A stretch of DNA of 64,000 nt from Amyloporia xantha (lineage: Eukaryota > Basidiomycota > Agaricomycetes > Polyporales > Adustoporiaceae): NCBI GenBank assembly GCA_036971615.1, contig JAYKKR010000015.1, forward strand, positions 620,001 to 684,000, read 5' to 3'. This document shows positions 49,395-61,751 of this stretch, piece by piece. The position numbers were made by a program, and so were the translations under genes. The notes under the pieces are model-generated. The model worked only from the letters and a program-made list of their open reading frames with translations. It made no database searches and had not been told where the DNA came from. The first letter of the stretch is position 1. Every line of letters starts with the position of its first letter.

Positions 49395-50285
49395 CTTCGA
49401 TTTTAGTGTAGCTGTGGGCTATGTGCCAGAGGCCAATCTGGGGATCATGTCGCTGCAGAGCTGTGGTATTTTATATGACAGTGCACTGGTCCGCTCTTAC
49501 AGATTGAACCGAGCATGCTGCATGCGCAACCCGCCGGATCTTACCCGTCCCCGATTGTCCCTTCGTCGCTATCATTTAGCGACCGCTGGCGTGATTGCCA
49601 GGTTCCAGACTAGGACTGCTTTGCCAGTTTGATGATCGCGCAGTGCCACAGGGGGCCCACAGCTGTGTCGAGTGAAAGTCACTGTGAAACTAGCGCTAGC
49701 GCTCCCATTATGGCTCCCCATCGGAAGATGGGCCACTGACCACCTTATGAGGCAGTCCTATTCAATCAAAGAACTCGCCTCAGCAAATGATGTCAATAAT
49801 TACATTTATTGCGCACCCGGCCTTCTGCAAACACGATTAGGCATGCCCCACTGGCATGTCTCTTTACTGGCACTTTGTACGTGGTCGTACATGTGTACAA
49901 AAATCGGCAGACGGGCGTTCTCACGCGGCAGCAATACTGCGACGAATGTTTTGCAGTGCCTTGCAGGGCGCGAACATCGTCGTTGCTCCGGTGTGACTCG
50001 TCAGTGACTTGTCAGTTATATTCCGTCGGCCTCGTGTCGGTCGTGGCACTGAGAGAGCTTCCCACCAAAGACGCCTTCCCCGCCCACAGCGGAGGCCCCA
50101 GAAAACAAAGCTGACTAGTAAGTAGTCAGATACGATCACTGCGCACTGTATGGTACATGTCGCGACATGAGGCAATACTTGATGAAGAAAAAATTCAAAA
50201 TACAGCATCCGATGATGAGCAATACAGAATAACAAACGCTACCTCCTTGACTCAAACAGACCGCTATCGCACAGCATCGCACAGC
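49395..50285. other. Intergenic, SDR promoter and phosphoesterase 3' region
   Basis: 891 bp. Short open frames occur on both strands but none has recognisable motifs or consistent splicing. No repeat or RNA gene was seen. Confidence 0.45.
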
Positions 50286-51552
50286 TCAGGCGTTGTCTAA
50301 TAAATCTACTATGACAGGTTGGAAGGGTGCCTCGCCAAACTGGACCCTCCCGCCTCCCGGTTTCTGCGCTTTCGGTCCCATGGGCCAGTTGGCGGCGTTT
50401 ACGAACACCGTCGGGTATTCAGCGCTCGCACTATCATCCTCCGACAGAGCCTTTTCCAAGGCCGGCCACTCCTGAATCATGGCCCCATGGCCCTCGTGGA
50501 TATGTCCGAAGACATGCAAGCGCGGGCGAAGGTCAGGGAGGCGAGCCGCGAGCGATTCGCACCCCACATGTTCGTTCGACACGGTCTGGTCGAATATTTG
50601 ATACGGGGGACCGTGCGTGAGCCTGCGGACAAAAATGTCAGATATGCACGTGCGTTAGAGATACCTTCAGAACACGCTCACAAGATATCTGTCTTCGGGA
50701 AGGCCGAAATCAGCCCTAATGGGAGCAGCCGAGGGATAGAGGGATGAGAAAGGATCAAAGAGAGCAAGAACTTTATTTACGATCGGCTTCTTCTCCTCGT
50801 CGATAGTTGAAGGCCCAGTTGTGGAAGAAAGGAGACCACTGGATGTCATAGCGAACCGGGGTAAGTGGGGAGTCGATCTAGATTTAAGTCGGGGTGCTTA
50901 CTGGGGAACCGTACACGGTCCAAGTTCTCCCGTTTTCCTTGGCCTGAAATTTGTATGTCTCATCTTCGAGATATACCACACCGGCTCTTGAGGCCTTATG
51001 GCCTTGCACGAGATCTTGGATCAAGCCTATGTTCTGTTTACGTCAGCAATACTTCCGGATGGTCGAGCATGAGGTGGAAGGACGTACCTGCTTCTGCGTA
51101 TGGTGCCAGCGGTGGTAGTTGTTATCATACCAGTCGTCATGATGGTCGAGGGGGAGATCGTGATTGCCAGCTATAATACTCATAACGTTGTGAGAGTCAC
51201 GGTCGCTCAGCATAATCATCTGGTACGGAATGGTAGTGTCCGGACTCGTTCGTACTTACATCTTCGTGGGATGGGGCAGATCTCCGAGCCAGTCCATCGT
51301 CCTGTGGAAGTCGGCGTAGGTGCCGACTGCGGTCAAGTCCCCACTGTGGAGGAGCACGTCCCCAGCGGGGACGTGGACCATGCGTGAGTGGGTGTCACTG
51401 ATGCACACGAAGCGCGTCCATTCTTCAGAAGGGATCGGTGGGGGATCCGAGCTGTCGTACTCGAGATGGATGATGGCGGTTGGAGAGCGGAGGGTGGTAG
51501 AGCCGCTCTCGGCGCCATTCCGACCATCCAGCGGGGGTGAATTGTCGGACAT
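50286..51552 (-). CDS. Metallophosphoesterase (calcineurin-like, MPPED-type)
   Basis: Two-metal phosphoesterase of the MPPED1/rhamnogalacturonase-B-like group common in fungi; physiological substrate unknown. Exons are 51552..51260, 51178..51088, 51033..50902, 50838..50781, 50715..50682 and 50622..50286, giving 314 residues. Metal-binding motifs appear in order: FVCISDTHS, DVLLHSGDLT, IIAGNHDLP, ILLTHGPPYQIFD and HVFGHIHEGHG. The splices restore HPTKIIIAGNHD and FPKTDILLTHGPP, so the two small exons of 58 and 34 nt are firm. The N-terminus is Ser/Pro-rich without a signal peptide, suggesting a cytosolic protein. The next gene upstream (serine racemase-like) is divergent. Confidence 0.9.
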
Positions 51553-52490
51553 GCCAGACGAGGCGGGCGACCTGAAGGCAGAAAGCGTCCGTGGACTAGC
51601 GCAGCGAGCGGTGCCGGCGTGCGGAGGACTGTTGCCAGAAATGCTCGCGCTCCAATATCGGATTCGGAGAATCCCACCAATTGTCTGGGGCTATCCTCAC
51701 CTGGCAAACACTGTCTCACGACTCTCAGCGAGCGATAGAGTGATGGTCGAGGAAGACAAGTTCCAGCGTATCTGCATTGGCTTTAGCTCAGCCCACCACC
51801 TATAAAGTCGCAGGCGGTGCTGAGGGACTCGACTTGGAATGAGTGCGCAGGCCAGGCCTAGTTCGTAGCAACGTGAGTGACCGCTGTGACCTACCCTGGC
51901 GCCATGTCACGTCTCCCCCGCATCATCAATTCTCTCTTACGTGTGGTTGAGCAACATAGCCTTCTCTAGCAAGTACTAATATCATTATCGGTAGCAAGTA
52001 ATCTGGTCTCAACGGCTCCTGGTTTGACGTTGCGGGACACCTTACTTTGGTCGAACTTTGGCCAAGTTACCCGCGAAACCTTCGTTGGACCTATGACTCT
52101 TTCGACTATCCAGCACCCGTATTCTCGAGGTGTAGCCTCGTCGGGGCGATATCAACACGTCTTTTCCTCCTTGCTCTCTCTTGGCTAGTTCTCTTCTGCT
52201 TCGACCTGTGCGAGCGTTCCGAGTCTCTGTCGGAACCTGTTGGGTAAGCCAGGTACGTGAACGCGATTTCGAAGGCCTTTGAATATCTGCGACGTAGCGG
52301 CATGCACCGAAGACGCCTCATTCTGCGCAGTTTGACCGTGTCAACTTGAGCTTGACCGCCTACCGGGTACCCTGTACTGCTTGCCCCTCTCACCCCTCGG
52401 CCATTGCCGATCGATTCGTATCTGCGGGCTGGCTTTCGTCTGATATCGCCAGTCTTAAGCTGGTCCTATTCTGATCTCTGCGCGACTGTG
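51553..52490. promoter_or_regulatory. Divergent intergenic region, phosphoesterase / serine racemase-like
   Basis: 938 bp between two divergent start codons; both promoters lie here. Read on both strands, it shows only motif-free short frames. No TATA box or factor site is proposed. Confidence 0.4.
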
Positions 52491-53674
52491 ATGTCTGGGT
52501 CTACGATATCTACTCTTCCCCTCAACCGATCTTCTGTGCAAGCTGCGCATGAAGTCATCAAGCCGCTTATTCATCATACACCCGTCTTTACGTCCTCCTC
52601 ATTGTCTGCGCTGCTTCCTGGCCAGAACGTCCTGTATTTCAAGGCGGAGAATTTGCAAAAAGGTGGTGCATTCAAATTCCGAGGTGCCAGTTATAGTTTG
52701 AGCTGTCTCTCGAAGGAGGAGTTGGAGAAGGGTGTATGCACACATAGTTCAGGCGAGCAGGACTACTATGATGTCCGGTTTACCGAGTCTCAAGCTGACT
52801 CACCTGGCCTGGAGTAGGAAATCATGCTGGCGCCTTAGCGCTAGCAGCCAAGGAGCATGGAATAAAATGTTATGTGGTCATGGTGTGTCATTCTTCCTCA
52901 GTGACAAGCAGAGCTATCGCGCTTACACCCTCCAGCCCAACGACTCTGCGCAGCCCAAAGTAGACGCGGTAAGAGCGTACGGAGCCGAGATCACGTTCTG
53001 CGAACCGAATGCGCCGGCCCGTGCTTCTACGTTGGCTGAGGTCCAGGCGCGGACAGGGGCAACATTCGTACCTCCATATGACGCAGTGAACACGATCCTG
53101 GGACAGGGCACGGCGCTTCTGGAGCTGCTTGAGCAGGCGCCAGAACCCTTGGCGGCTGTCATCGCGCCTGTTGGGGGAGGGGGTCTCTTGGCCGGCACGG
53201 CATTAGCGGCAGAAGGCGCTGGGGTGAGAGTCTTTGGAGCTGAACCAGCGGGGGCGGACGACTGTGCGCAAGGGCTGAAGGAAGGGAAGAGGAGGGAGGA
53301 CGTCAAGGCGAATACTATCGCTGATGGGTTGCGGACGCCGGTGGGTATGATCAATTTCCCCATCATTGAAAAGAAGGTCGAACGCGTGATAGTGGTTTCG
53401 GATGAGGTATGTTACGCCTCAAAACTTTCAATTTGAAAGTGTGGTCTGGCGGCGTCGTTTGAGCTGAAACCGTGCATGCTTTGTGTAGGAGATCACGGAG
53501 GCAATGCGGCTGATGTGGGAAAGAATGAAGCTCGTGGTTGAGCCCAGCGGTGCCACCGCTTTCGCCGCCGTGCGCAGTCGAGCGTTCCAGGAATTGGGTA
53601 TTAAAGGGCCGATTGGCATCATTATCAGCGGCGGTAACATTGACCTCTCCAAGCCACTACCTTGGTGCAACTAG
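52491..53674 (+). CDS. Serine racemase / threonine deaminase-like PLP enzyme
   Basis: Fold-type II PLP enzyme, either racemising serine or eliminating ammonia from serine/threonine. Exons are 52491..52752, 52818..52882, 52936..53406 and 53489..53674, giving 327 residues, the length of serine racemases. It is shorter than biosynthetic threonine deaminases, since the ACT-type regulatory domain is missing. The Schiff-base lysine is in GGAFKFRGA (about K62). SSGNHAGALALAAKEHGIKC binds the cofactor ring side, VIAPVGGGGLLAGTALA is the phosphate loop, and GIIISGGNIDL ends the catalytic core. The first intron (52753..52817) keeps SSG|NHAG in frame only with a GC donor, TTCAG|GCGAGC. No targeting signal is evident. 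Confidence 0.9.
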
Positions 53675-54606
53675 TCTCGTTCTTGGCAATACGCCCGTGC
53701 CGTCATGGACTAAGGTATGTTCCGATCTTTAAGGGGCTGGAGCCACCTATCCCGTACCTGTGCGAACTTAGTATCCGCATTCATCATAGTTACCCTCATT
53801 CGTGGTGTTGTCTAGCCTCTCTTGTATAGACGCTGCGTATGTGGCTTCTGGAGTAGCTTCAATAAGCAAGGGTCAAGTATGTGAGATATCTTTTGGTATC
53901 GTCACACAAAATCTAGGGTTGTGATGTCAACCTGGATGCTCAGACCTATCTGTGTATACCGCAGTCCTGCCAACTCCTGTTGGACGATCGGCGGCCCGTC
54001 ATGTTGCCTTTAAGACATCACCGTCGAAGCTCCGAGAACGCAACACAGACTGTGCAGGGTTGTTGATCCCAACTTATTGGTTCAGGGTTCTTTTGATTAA
54101 AGACATTGTATCTGTCTGTACCATTCCCGCGCCGATAGATACTTGCGGCAATCCAACCTCTCAGGAATTGATGTTACACCCCAGCGTTCAATGCCAGTTT
54201 GATAGGGTCACGAATAGATCATCAATGGGTCATTCGTGGTTGTTCTTTCCGCATCAGGGACCAAACGAAGATAGGATATTCCTCGACGTCATCGCTCCGG
54301 GGTATGGAAGAACAACAATAGGAGGTTAGTGCCTGCGCGAGGCTACATGCATAGATGGGCTTTACTCCTGGTAAGAATTCATACCTTTCCACGTTGCTCG
54401 CCCCACATTCCCAGGAATGTAGCCTCTATAAAGCGATGGATCTATTTGAAATGAACCATACTGCCTGTCGATTTCTAATATAACAAGAATAAGAATACAG
54501 GAACGGAGTGATGCGATCATGGTGCTCATGAATTTCTTCAGAATCGTAAACTTCGTTAAATTTGCCGTCAGAACGGTCCCCTTTATATCGGAACGCGTTC
54601 GAGAAC
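53675..54606. other. Intergenic, convergent 3' ends
   Basis: 932 bp between the serine racemase-like gene (+) and the PX-chitinase gene (-). No coding pattern, repeat or RNA gene was recognised. Confidence 0.45.
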
Positions 54607-56837
54607 TCATGACAGCCCCAAGTTGGAACGGATGACATCTTGCAGCACGTAGCCGTAGTCCTGCGCGTCGTCCATCCGACGGCATGAGTACAAGCCTGAC
54701 GGAACGAAAGGAATTTGAAACATGCCTGATCCAACGACCAAGTGAAGCACCCTGCCATGCCGGCGCTCTTGGCGTAGGATGCCTTGTCCCCGAGTGAGTA
54801 TGTGTCGTCGTATGTTACCACCGTGGTACGAGCGGTATCGAAGAGGTACTGATTGAGAACTCAATTTTAGGGTAGTCTAAAGGTAAATGAGTTGACTCAC
54901 CGGCGTATCACTGCAATTGTCCCAACCTGCGCGCGTATGACGTCTGAAGTCAGCCAAGGGATCCCACGACGAGCGAATCAAGCCCCCACCTTCGGTGTAC
55001 CCGTTCGCCTGCACAAACGTCCCGTCCGAAGTCTCTTCCAGCGCACCCAGGGCGACGATCTGGTTGAACGGGATCTGTTGGCCCCAATACGAGCTCAAAT
55101 CGCCCGCCGTCTGCGCTGTTGCATTTCTCGGCTTCGTATGCGGGTGTGCACCCATCAGCGCGTTCGGTGTCCCCTTCGGCTCCCCCTCTGCCTTCACAGG
55201 CGCTGGACATGCGAGATTCCTTGCAGGTAAACCCAGCACGTTCTGTCTGTATGTCTCCAGGTTGAATCCACGTGGCGGCATCGCGATGTCCGTCAGGGTC
55301 GTCTGGGTGCTCTGCGAGGCGTACCCATACAGCGGGAGGCCCAAGACGAGCTGGGAGGCTGGGAAGTTGGCGGAGGTCCATTGCGAGAAAGCCGCCTCGG
55401 CGCTGTATTGTGGTAGCGTGGAGTTGTTACAGAGGTTTCCGAGGGGCGCGTTGGGGCCAGGAGCAGACGTGGAGGCACCAAAGACGTCGTAGTTCCTGAA
55501 GGGAAGGTGAGTCCTGCGGAAGGCAGCTGGCAAACTGAGGGATTGCATACATGATATTGGCATAGGTCATTTGTGCTGCGTATGCAGAGACATCCGTGAG
55601 CGGGTTACCGTCCGAACCTTGCCATGGAAGATCGGTCACCGCGGCCGAGATAATCTTGCTCGAGCCCAGCGCGGAGCGTAGCATCGTGAAGAACGTGAGG
55701 AGATTGGCCGAGTCGTCGGAGGCATGGAGATTCCCTGCTCCTGACTGGCCAGGGTATTCCTAAAGATTAAACGACTGTTAGTGGAGCTCAATATCACTCG
55801 AGAATCACCAATGCTACTAACCCAATCGATGTCAATACCTTCAAATGATTGGAAAAAGTTGTAAGTGGTCTCCCGCTATGATTTATGAAGTTAATCTTAC
55901 CATCGAGATGATAAGTGTTAACGGCGTTGACGCAGGCTTTCACGAAAGTCGCTCTGTTACCGGACGAACCGACAGCCTGCGAGAACCAGTAACTCCCACT
56001 CCAACCGCCTATGGCAATGCGTTACAATGCTGCTAGGGCACGGGCACCGACATATTGGGAAGACGTACCGATGGAAAGAACAATCTTGGTATCGTAGCCA
56101 CTGCTATGGGCACTGCTCACTAAAGTCTTCAAGGTAGATGTCGCTCCATCGTCCCAGTCGATCGTAGACGAAGAATTCGGCGTCGCAAAAGCTAATATAG
56201 TAAAAATCGGGGTTCGGTCGCTGAGTACTTTTCATCATCCCGTGAATACATACCAAACAATAGGACGTCGAATTTGGAGAAATCGAGATCCTGAGGGGGG
56301 TTCGTCTCATTCGCCCAGTCCGGATAATACGCTGCCGCTATCGGGGTTGTTGACTTAGCAGCTAACTTGCCTTGAACCTCGAGGGCAGCCTTCCTGGACA
56401 ATGTCGAAGGGAGGGCGTCTTCGAGGTTCAAGTTTTCGGGCACTGAGGTGGAGGGCGTGAGGAACTTGAGTAGGCTTGGACTGCTACGGTACTCAGGTGA
56501 CAGCAGGAGTCTGGTCAAGTACGCGTTCAGGCCTTCCTTACGCTCGGAGATGAGGCTATCGTCAACCCATGCAGAGGGCAGGAACGAAGTGACTAGTATC
56601 CTCTTGGGGGGAAGAGTCTCCGAGTCTCCGAGGGCGGCATGAAGATCGATGAACTTGATTGAATCGAGTGAGCGAGCGCGTCTACGAATTTCAGTATGTA
56701 CGACAAACCTCCGAGTAGCGTCTGGACACTTCCGACTTCGACCCGTCCTCCTCTGTTACCTCAATGACATAGAGGATGTGGGGACGAGGTGATGAGGCAG
56801 TCGTGTGCCTCACGATAACAGCACTGCTGATAGCCAT
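54607..56837 (-). CDS. PX domain fused to a GH18 chitinase
   Basis: Exons are 56837..56709, 56653..56254, 56191..56069, 56008..55901, 55838..55822, 55759..55551, 55495..54901, 54848..54726 and 54660..54607, giving 585 residues. Residues about 14-115 look like a complete phox-homology domain: PRPHILYVIEVTEEDG, the phosphoinositide-binding RRYSEFIDLH, LPPKRI, ISERKEGLNAYLTRLLLS and SSPSLLKFLTP. From about 145 the GH18 barrel follows: IAAAYYPDWANETNPP, FDVLLFGAFA, KIVLSIGGWSGSYWFSQAVG, the catalytic DGIDIDWEYP (253-262; E260 the acid), QMTYANIMNYDV and the C-terminal CFTWSLDQDYG. There is no signal peptide, unusual for a chitinase. The core GIDIDW is carried by a 17-nt exon (55838..55822). The last intron fits only as GC-AG (CAG|GCATGT). 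PX usually targets endosomal membranes, so an intracellular role is inferred. Confidence 0.85.
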
Positions 56838-57601
56838 TGGATGAGGAATTATCTCGCGTCTGAAGAGAGTAGGTGGAAAGAGGGGGCTGGAACGCTACAA
56901 TGTGCGTGCGACATGATATATGCATGGCGGGGACACGGTCTGAACGGAAATGGAAGATCATTACCGCATACCGATCGTGCAGCGCGTCGCCCGACTCCGA
57001 TGGATCATGGCATGGAAAAAGAGGACGTACTTATCGGGGAGACCATATGGTGGTCTGCTGCTTAGAATGTTCGATATCCAAGCATCGTAACGGGCACCTC
57101 GAGCGCTCTACAGTATAGATGCTGAGTCTCAGAAATGATCGCAAAATAGCGCACGTTTCGCTCAGAGGTTTGCCCCACACTGGCATACCACAAACCTGAG
57201 CTACAGTTTACGAGCAGACTACATTTCACTCCACTTGATACAGGCTGGAGCCCAGTTTCTGTAAACCGACCTAGGCCTAGGTCCCTGCAAATATACCTAG
57301 TAGTATCTTTCCGTTTTGTTTCTGATCGAGCATAACAACCTGATAACACCACAAGGTCATCCTTCACGCTGATACATTCCATCAGCTTCCAGCTTTCAAT
57401 CGCGATTCTTACAATGAGTACAATCTTGTGACTCGTCAGCTTCTTACCAGTCAGGGCATACATGGTAAAGTCATGCGGATTGTTGCACCCAACTGGTTTC
57501 TCCTTCAATTTCATCATGGATTTCGCATATAGCAGTAGGGAATATTGCACAGATACTGTTACTGTATCTCGTGTCATAGGTGGTAATTGAGGACTCGAAA
57601 C
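56838..57601. other. Intergenic, promoter side of the PX-chitinase gene
   Basis: 764 bp from the PX-chitinase start to the left end of TIR element B. An open frame on the minus strand (57062..57667) runs into the transposon. It shows no family motif and I do not regard it as a gene. Confidence 0.4.
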
Positions 57602-58196
57602 CAGAATGTCCTGTCCAGACTCCACGGGGAGGTTCGTTCGCCGAACCCGGACATAGAACGTCACCAAGTGACACGCCTGTGACTACTGGTACCCGCAGGC
57701 GCTTAACGGCCGACCGCCATTGTGGCTGAGCGCGGGCGCCGCCGCCGCGCACTGGGGCGGCCCATTGGCATGTGTATCGAGACGTCGAGGGATGTCGTTG
57801 GCGATCGTCCGCTGGATCAAATAACGTCCACACCTGAATTTATTGTGACTGTGGCTTTGCTGTGGCTCCCCTCGTAAGTACTAGAATGGTTTGCCTTGCT
57901 TATGTCTTGTCAGAGTCATACAAACATGATGAGTCCCGAGCTCTTGGCGTCGCTGCAACAGGACAGCGCCCCTAGTACTTTACCGACGGGCACCAGTCAT
58001 CACACGTCAGTGGGCCAGTGCGTGTTCCCGCCCCTCTCCGCCCAGCGACGGCTACGCCACACGCTTTGACCTAATCACATAAGGGGATGTGGCCCTTTGG
58101 CCTCGTATCACACTGTCACGCGCGCCAGGCACGGTTCGTCGAACATGTCGCTGAACGCGTTCGGCGAACCAGAATCCCCGCCGACAAGACGTTCTC
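57602..58196 (-). mobile_element. Non-autonomous TIR element, copy B (595 bp), 8-bp TSD
   Basis: Same family as 41809..42415, in opposite orientation. Ends are CAGAATGTCCTGTCC at the left and the complement of GAGAACGTCTTGTCGG at the right. It is flanked by the direct repeat CTCGAAAC (57594..57601 and 58197..58204). Terminal palindromic words (GGTTCGTCGAAC, GTTCGGCGAACC) and an internal GCTCAGCCACAATGGCGG block are shared with copy A; the interiors have diverged by substitutions and small indels. No transposase is encoded. It lies 185 bp downstream of the eIF3b stop codon. Confidence 0.85.
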
Positions 58197-58380
58197 CTCG
58201 AAACATATGAAGTGAGGAACGCGTCTCCCAATGTTTCTGCCTTGCTGAACGACTTACCTTACGTGATTGGCAGTGAGCCAGCCTCAGAGAGTAGGAGATG
58301 TCCCATGCGACAGCTAGATATCGAAATCGGAATAAACAAATGGTAAAGCGAGCAAATACAATGAAGCACTCTACGACGAA

Positions 58381-61053
58381 TCACTCCACAACTTCCTCTT
58401 CAATCTGCTCGACCACTTCATCTATCCACAATTCAATTTCTTCCTTCGACTCTTCCGCCGGCTCTTCAGCCTCCACCTCAGCGATCTTGCCACGGTGCCC
58501 ACGCTCTTCTGCCATCTCCTCTTTGACCCTAGCGCGCCAAGCGTTCCACTCGTCGACGAGCCTCTTGCGTTGGGCAATGAGCTCAGCGCTGACGTTACTC
58601 TCCTCGGCGGCGTCTTCCTCTTCGAATGCGCGACTATACTCCTTGAGATTGCGTCTGACTTGCCGCTGTTGATCCTTAGTAAGGAGCGAGCGGGGACGTG
58701 GGCGCCAGAGGAATTGTTTGAAGCGATCGAGGATCTGCTTCTCAAGCTCTTGACCGCGGAAGTCCCAGATTGCGTAGCCATTCTCAAGCTATTGTTAAGA
58801 AAGAGCATGTGATGAGGAGATTTGTGCAATTTCAGAGCAAAGAACGCACCGTATGTCTCCAGGCACTTGCACTAGTTGCCAAGTAACGACCACTTGGGTC
58901 CCATTCGGCGTCCGTAACAGCGTAGTGGTCTGCTGTACCGAGATGCTGTATACCACTGCCCCATTCCTCTTTAGAAGGACCTTCTCTCCGGTTGCCAATG
59001 TCGTCGGAGTTGAAATCGAGGTCCCAGAACTCCAACTCTGATTTGCTGGAGGAGCCAATCGTGGCGAGGACAACATGGCGACCACGAGGGGACCAACGGA
59101 CAGTGTTACTTGTTCGTGAAGGTAAGGTGCCTGTGACGAGCCTACGTAAAATACGGATTTCCAACAAGATATTGCTTAGACTCACGAAGAAGTTTGAAGT
59201 CGCCCTTGCCTCGTACAAGCTGATAGAAGCTGACGTCGGTCTTGATGGTGGTACCAGGGCCTGGGTTGCCGAGATTCGGATCACTGCTCGATATAAGGGC
59301 AAATCGCTCTCCTCTGGGCTCCCAGGAGAAGTCCATGACCGCGTCTAGACTCAAAATAATGAGAACCACTATGCCACCGGACACGAGCGAGACGCACCTT
59401 TCAACTCAACAACTTCCACAGGGAAGTCCTTCTCACGCACCCGGAAAATTTCAAGGTTGCAGAAGATTGACTTCTTCGTTTTTGTATGTCGGTCTACCTT
59501 GACACATAGGAAGTCACCCTGATTTTGCCAGTGGAGTTTACACTACAAAAGGGTTTCTGTTAAGACCGAATTGTCGTTTACATAACAGAACATACCTCGG
59601 TGACATTGAACAAGTTTTTCTGTCGCAGAATTGAGCGACCGGGGAAGTTCATCAGCGTTACGCGAGCAGGCTGATTGGCCACTTCTGGCGTCCAATATGC
59701 TAACATGTTCTCCCTTGGCTTCTTCGCACCCTTGCCGCCCTTGGCTTCTGCCTCTGCCTCTTCACGATCTTTGTCGCCGTGTGGACACCATTCGAAGTCT
59801 ATAACACCTTCGATTTTAATACTTTTCTTGCCCTGAAGACCCATGCTGGGCAGCTCATAGACACTGATCTGCTGCCCAGGGGTCACCCGACCGACAAATT
59901 TGTCGTCAGGGCTCCATTTCAAAGCGGGCCACTGAAGCTGCTTCTTGGCATCGTCGCCATCAGGGTACACAGAAGGGAATGTTCGGAGTAGATTGCCCGT
60001 CTTGGCGTCCCATACTGCGATGTTATTACCCTCATCCTCAGGTGAGAAATATTGCGGCCCCTGCTGTGCACCCTCCGGCACAACGATCGAGTCATGGGAC
60101 CAAGTGACCAGATATTCCTCGTTCGGAGAGAAGTCAACGAGCTTGACCATGGGGTGAGCAAACCGCTGTTGTTTTCCCCATGATGCACCGCCCCATAATT
60201 GCACACCTTGGCGGTGAAGAGTGGCGAGAAATGTTCCAAGCGGTGACCATGACACGTAGAGATCTGTCCAGTTCTATAAACAACGACAATGAGCTCTGTC
60301 CTCGATCAGTCATCGAACTAACGCACAGGTCTGCTGAAAGCGATTTCACACTGAGACGGCTTGCCATGCCAATGGATTTCGACCTCATCCGCGCGGTAAG
60401 TGGCATATTGGTCTCTGCCTTGAGGATCGCCCAGCCAAGCACGGAGATGTTCCTGTCAGGACATTATTAAATATAAACAAAAATCGATAAGAAAGCACTG
60501 ACCTTGGGTTTGTATTCTTCAGGCTCGGGCTCCACATATGTCTCATCAATGTTCGCGTAGCGTTCAATGTCGGTAAAGCGGTTAACCAGGAAGGTATGTT
60601 TGGAGTCGAACGCATGCCCATACATAGCGTTAAGTGCGAATGCAGCATCATGGGCATTTTTGAATTCAACGAAGATGAATCTGGACAAGTATCATATATA
60701 ATCTGCACAGAAGAACGAACGCAAAGACATACCCCTTGCTCTTCCCCGTAGCATCATCCCATGGGACATGTATGTCATCCTGCTTGATGGGGGCGCCCTT
60801 GCGAGAGAACTCTTTAACAATCTTATCGAGAAGCTTTTGTAGCTTTGATTTATCAATGACAGGGACACCATCGACGACCAAAATGTTGTCAAATCCCTCT
60901 TCATATTGGACCTGATATCTATTGCCAAAGCTTAGGGTTCAGCACGCATACTCCTGAACAATGGACAAACTTTGCTTCAATCTCAGAGTAATCGATTTCC
61001 TCCTCGTCTTCATGGTGAACACCGTTCACGCCATTCACGCCATTTGGGGCCAT
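58381..61053 (-). CDS. PRT1: Translation initiation factor eIF3 subunit b
   Basis: Scaffold of eIF3, bridging the 40S subunit and eIF3 a/g/i during initiation; cytosolic. Exons are 61053..60971, 60918..60733, 60680..60503, 60452..60327, 60273..59596, 59542..59398, 59344..59186, 59130..58850 and 58788..58381, giving 747 residues, typical for eIF3b. The N-terminal RRM runs from [20 protein letters not shown] to [21 protein letters not shown] beta-propeller follows, with [43 protein letters not shown] and [20 protein letters not shown]. The C-terminal tail begins [20 protein letters not shown], continues [20 protein letters not shown] and ends in an acidic helix. All eight introns are GT-AG. Confidence 0.95.
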
Positions 61054-61751
61054 GGCCACTATGTGTCTTCGCGAGCTGTTATCGCGCAGAGGGAACAGAA
61101 AGGATAGAGCTAGGGTCGAGGAGAAACTGTCGAAGACTTCAAGGGACAAATCAGTGTGAAGAGATTTTGGAATGTGTCACACATCACGAACGAGTGTCAC
61201 GTTTCCGCAAGAGAATGTGACTGGCTACAAATACTGTCACGGTACACGGATCCATAAAAGGCGGCGATACATGTTCATTTAGTATTTGAGTATGTGTAGA
61301 CGTATCCGCACAGAGGAGATAGCACAATATCGATGTCGAACTAACACAGAACGAGGGAATGGTGGTGAACAGACAGAAACAAAACAACAGAACGAAACAG
61401 AGAGGATTCGCTAAACGTGCGACTGAACTACGACTTTCATAACAGAAGCGGAGCTGCGAACAATGCGACATGCGATGCAGACGGAAGACGTATGTAACAG
61501 ATCCCGCGTGCAGACATAAAAACGTGATGGCAATGGCGTAGGGACAATGCTGCGAGCCATGCGAAGCGAGAGCGCGTGAGGGACGTGAACGGAACTGGAT
61601 TTCAGAGCTTAGAAATGGGGTTCATTGACGTCGGGAGGAATTAACATGAAGATGTGGTATTGATGGACAAAGCCATGACGAGATGAAAAGAAAGAGATAG
61701 GATGATGACAGCTGACAAATATCCAAGACAACATACGACTCCCAGATTGGC
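61054..61751. other. Intergenic, eIF3b promoter and 3' region of the RRM gene
   Basis: 698 bp, A/G-rich on the plus strand in places, probably including the 3' UTR of the RRM-protein gene and the eIF3b promoter. Nothing else was recognised. Confidence 0.45.

Noticed and set aside
57062..57833. Possible gene of 120-200 codons on the minus strand
   Set aside because: The frames overlap the left end of TIR element B and have no recognisable domain, start context or splice pattern.
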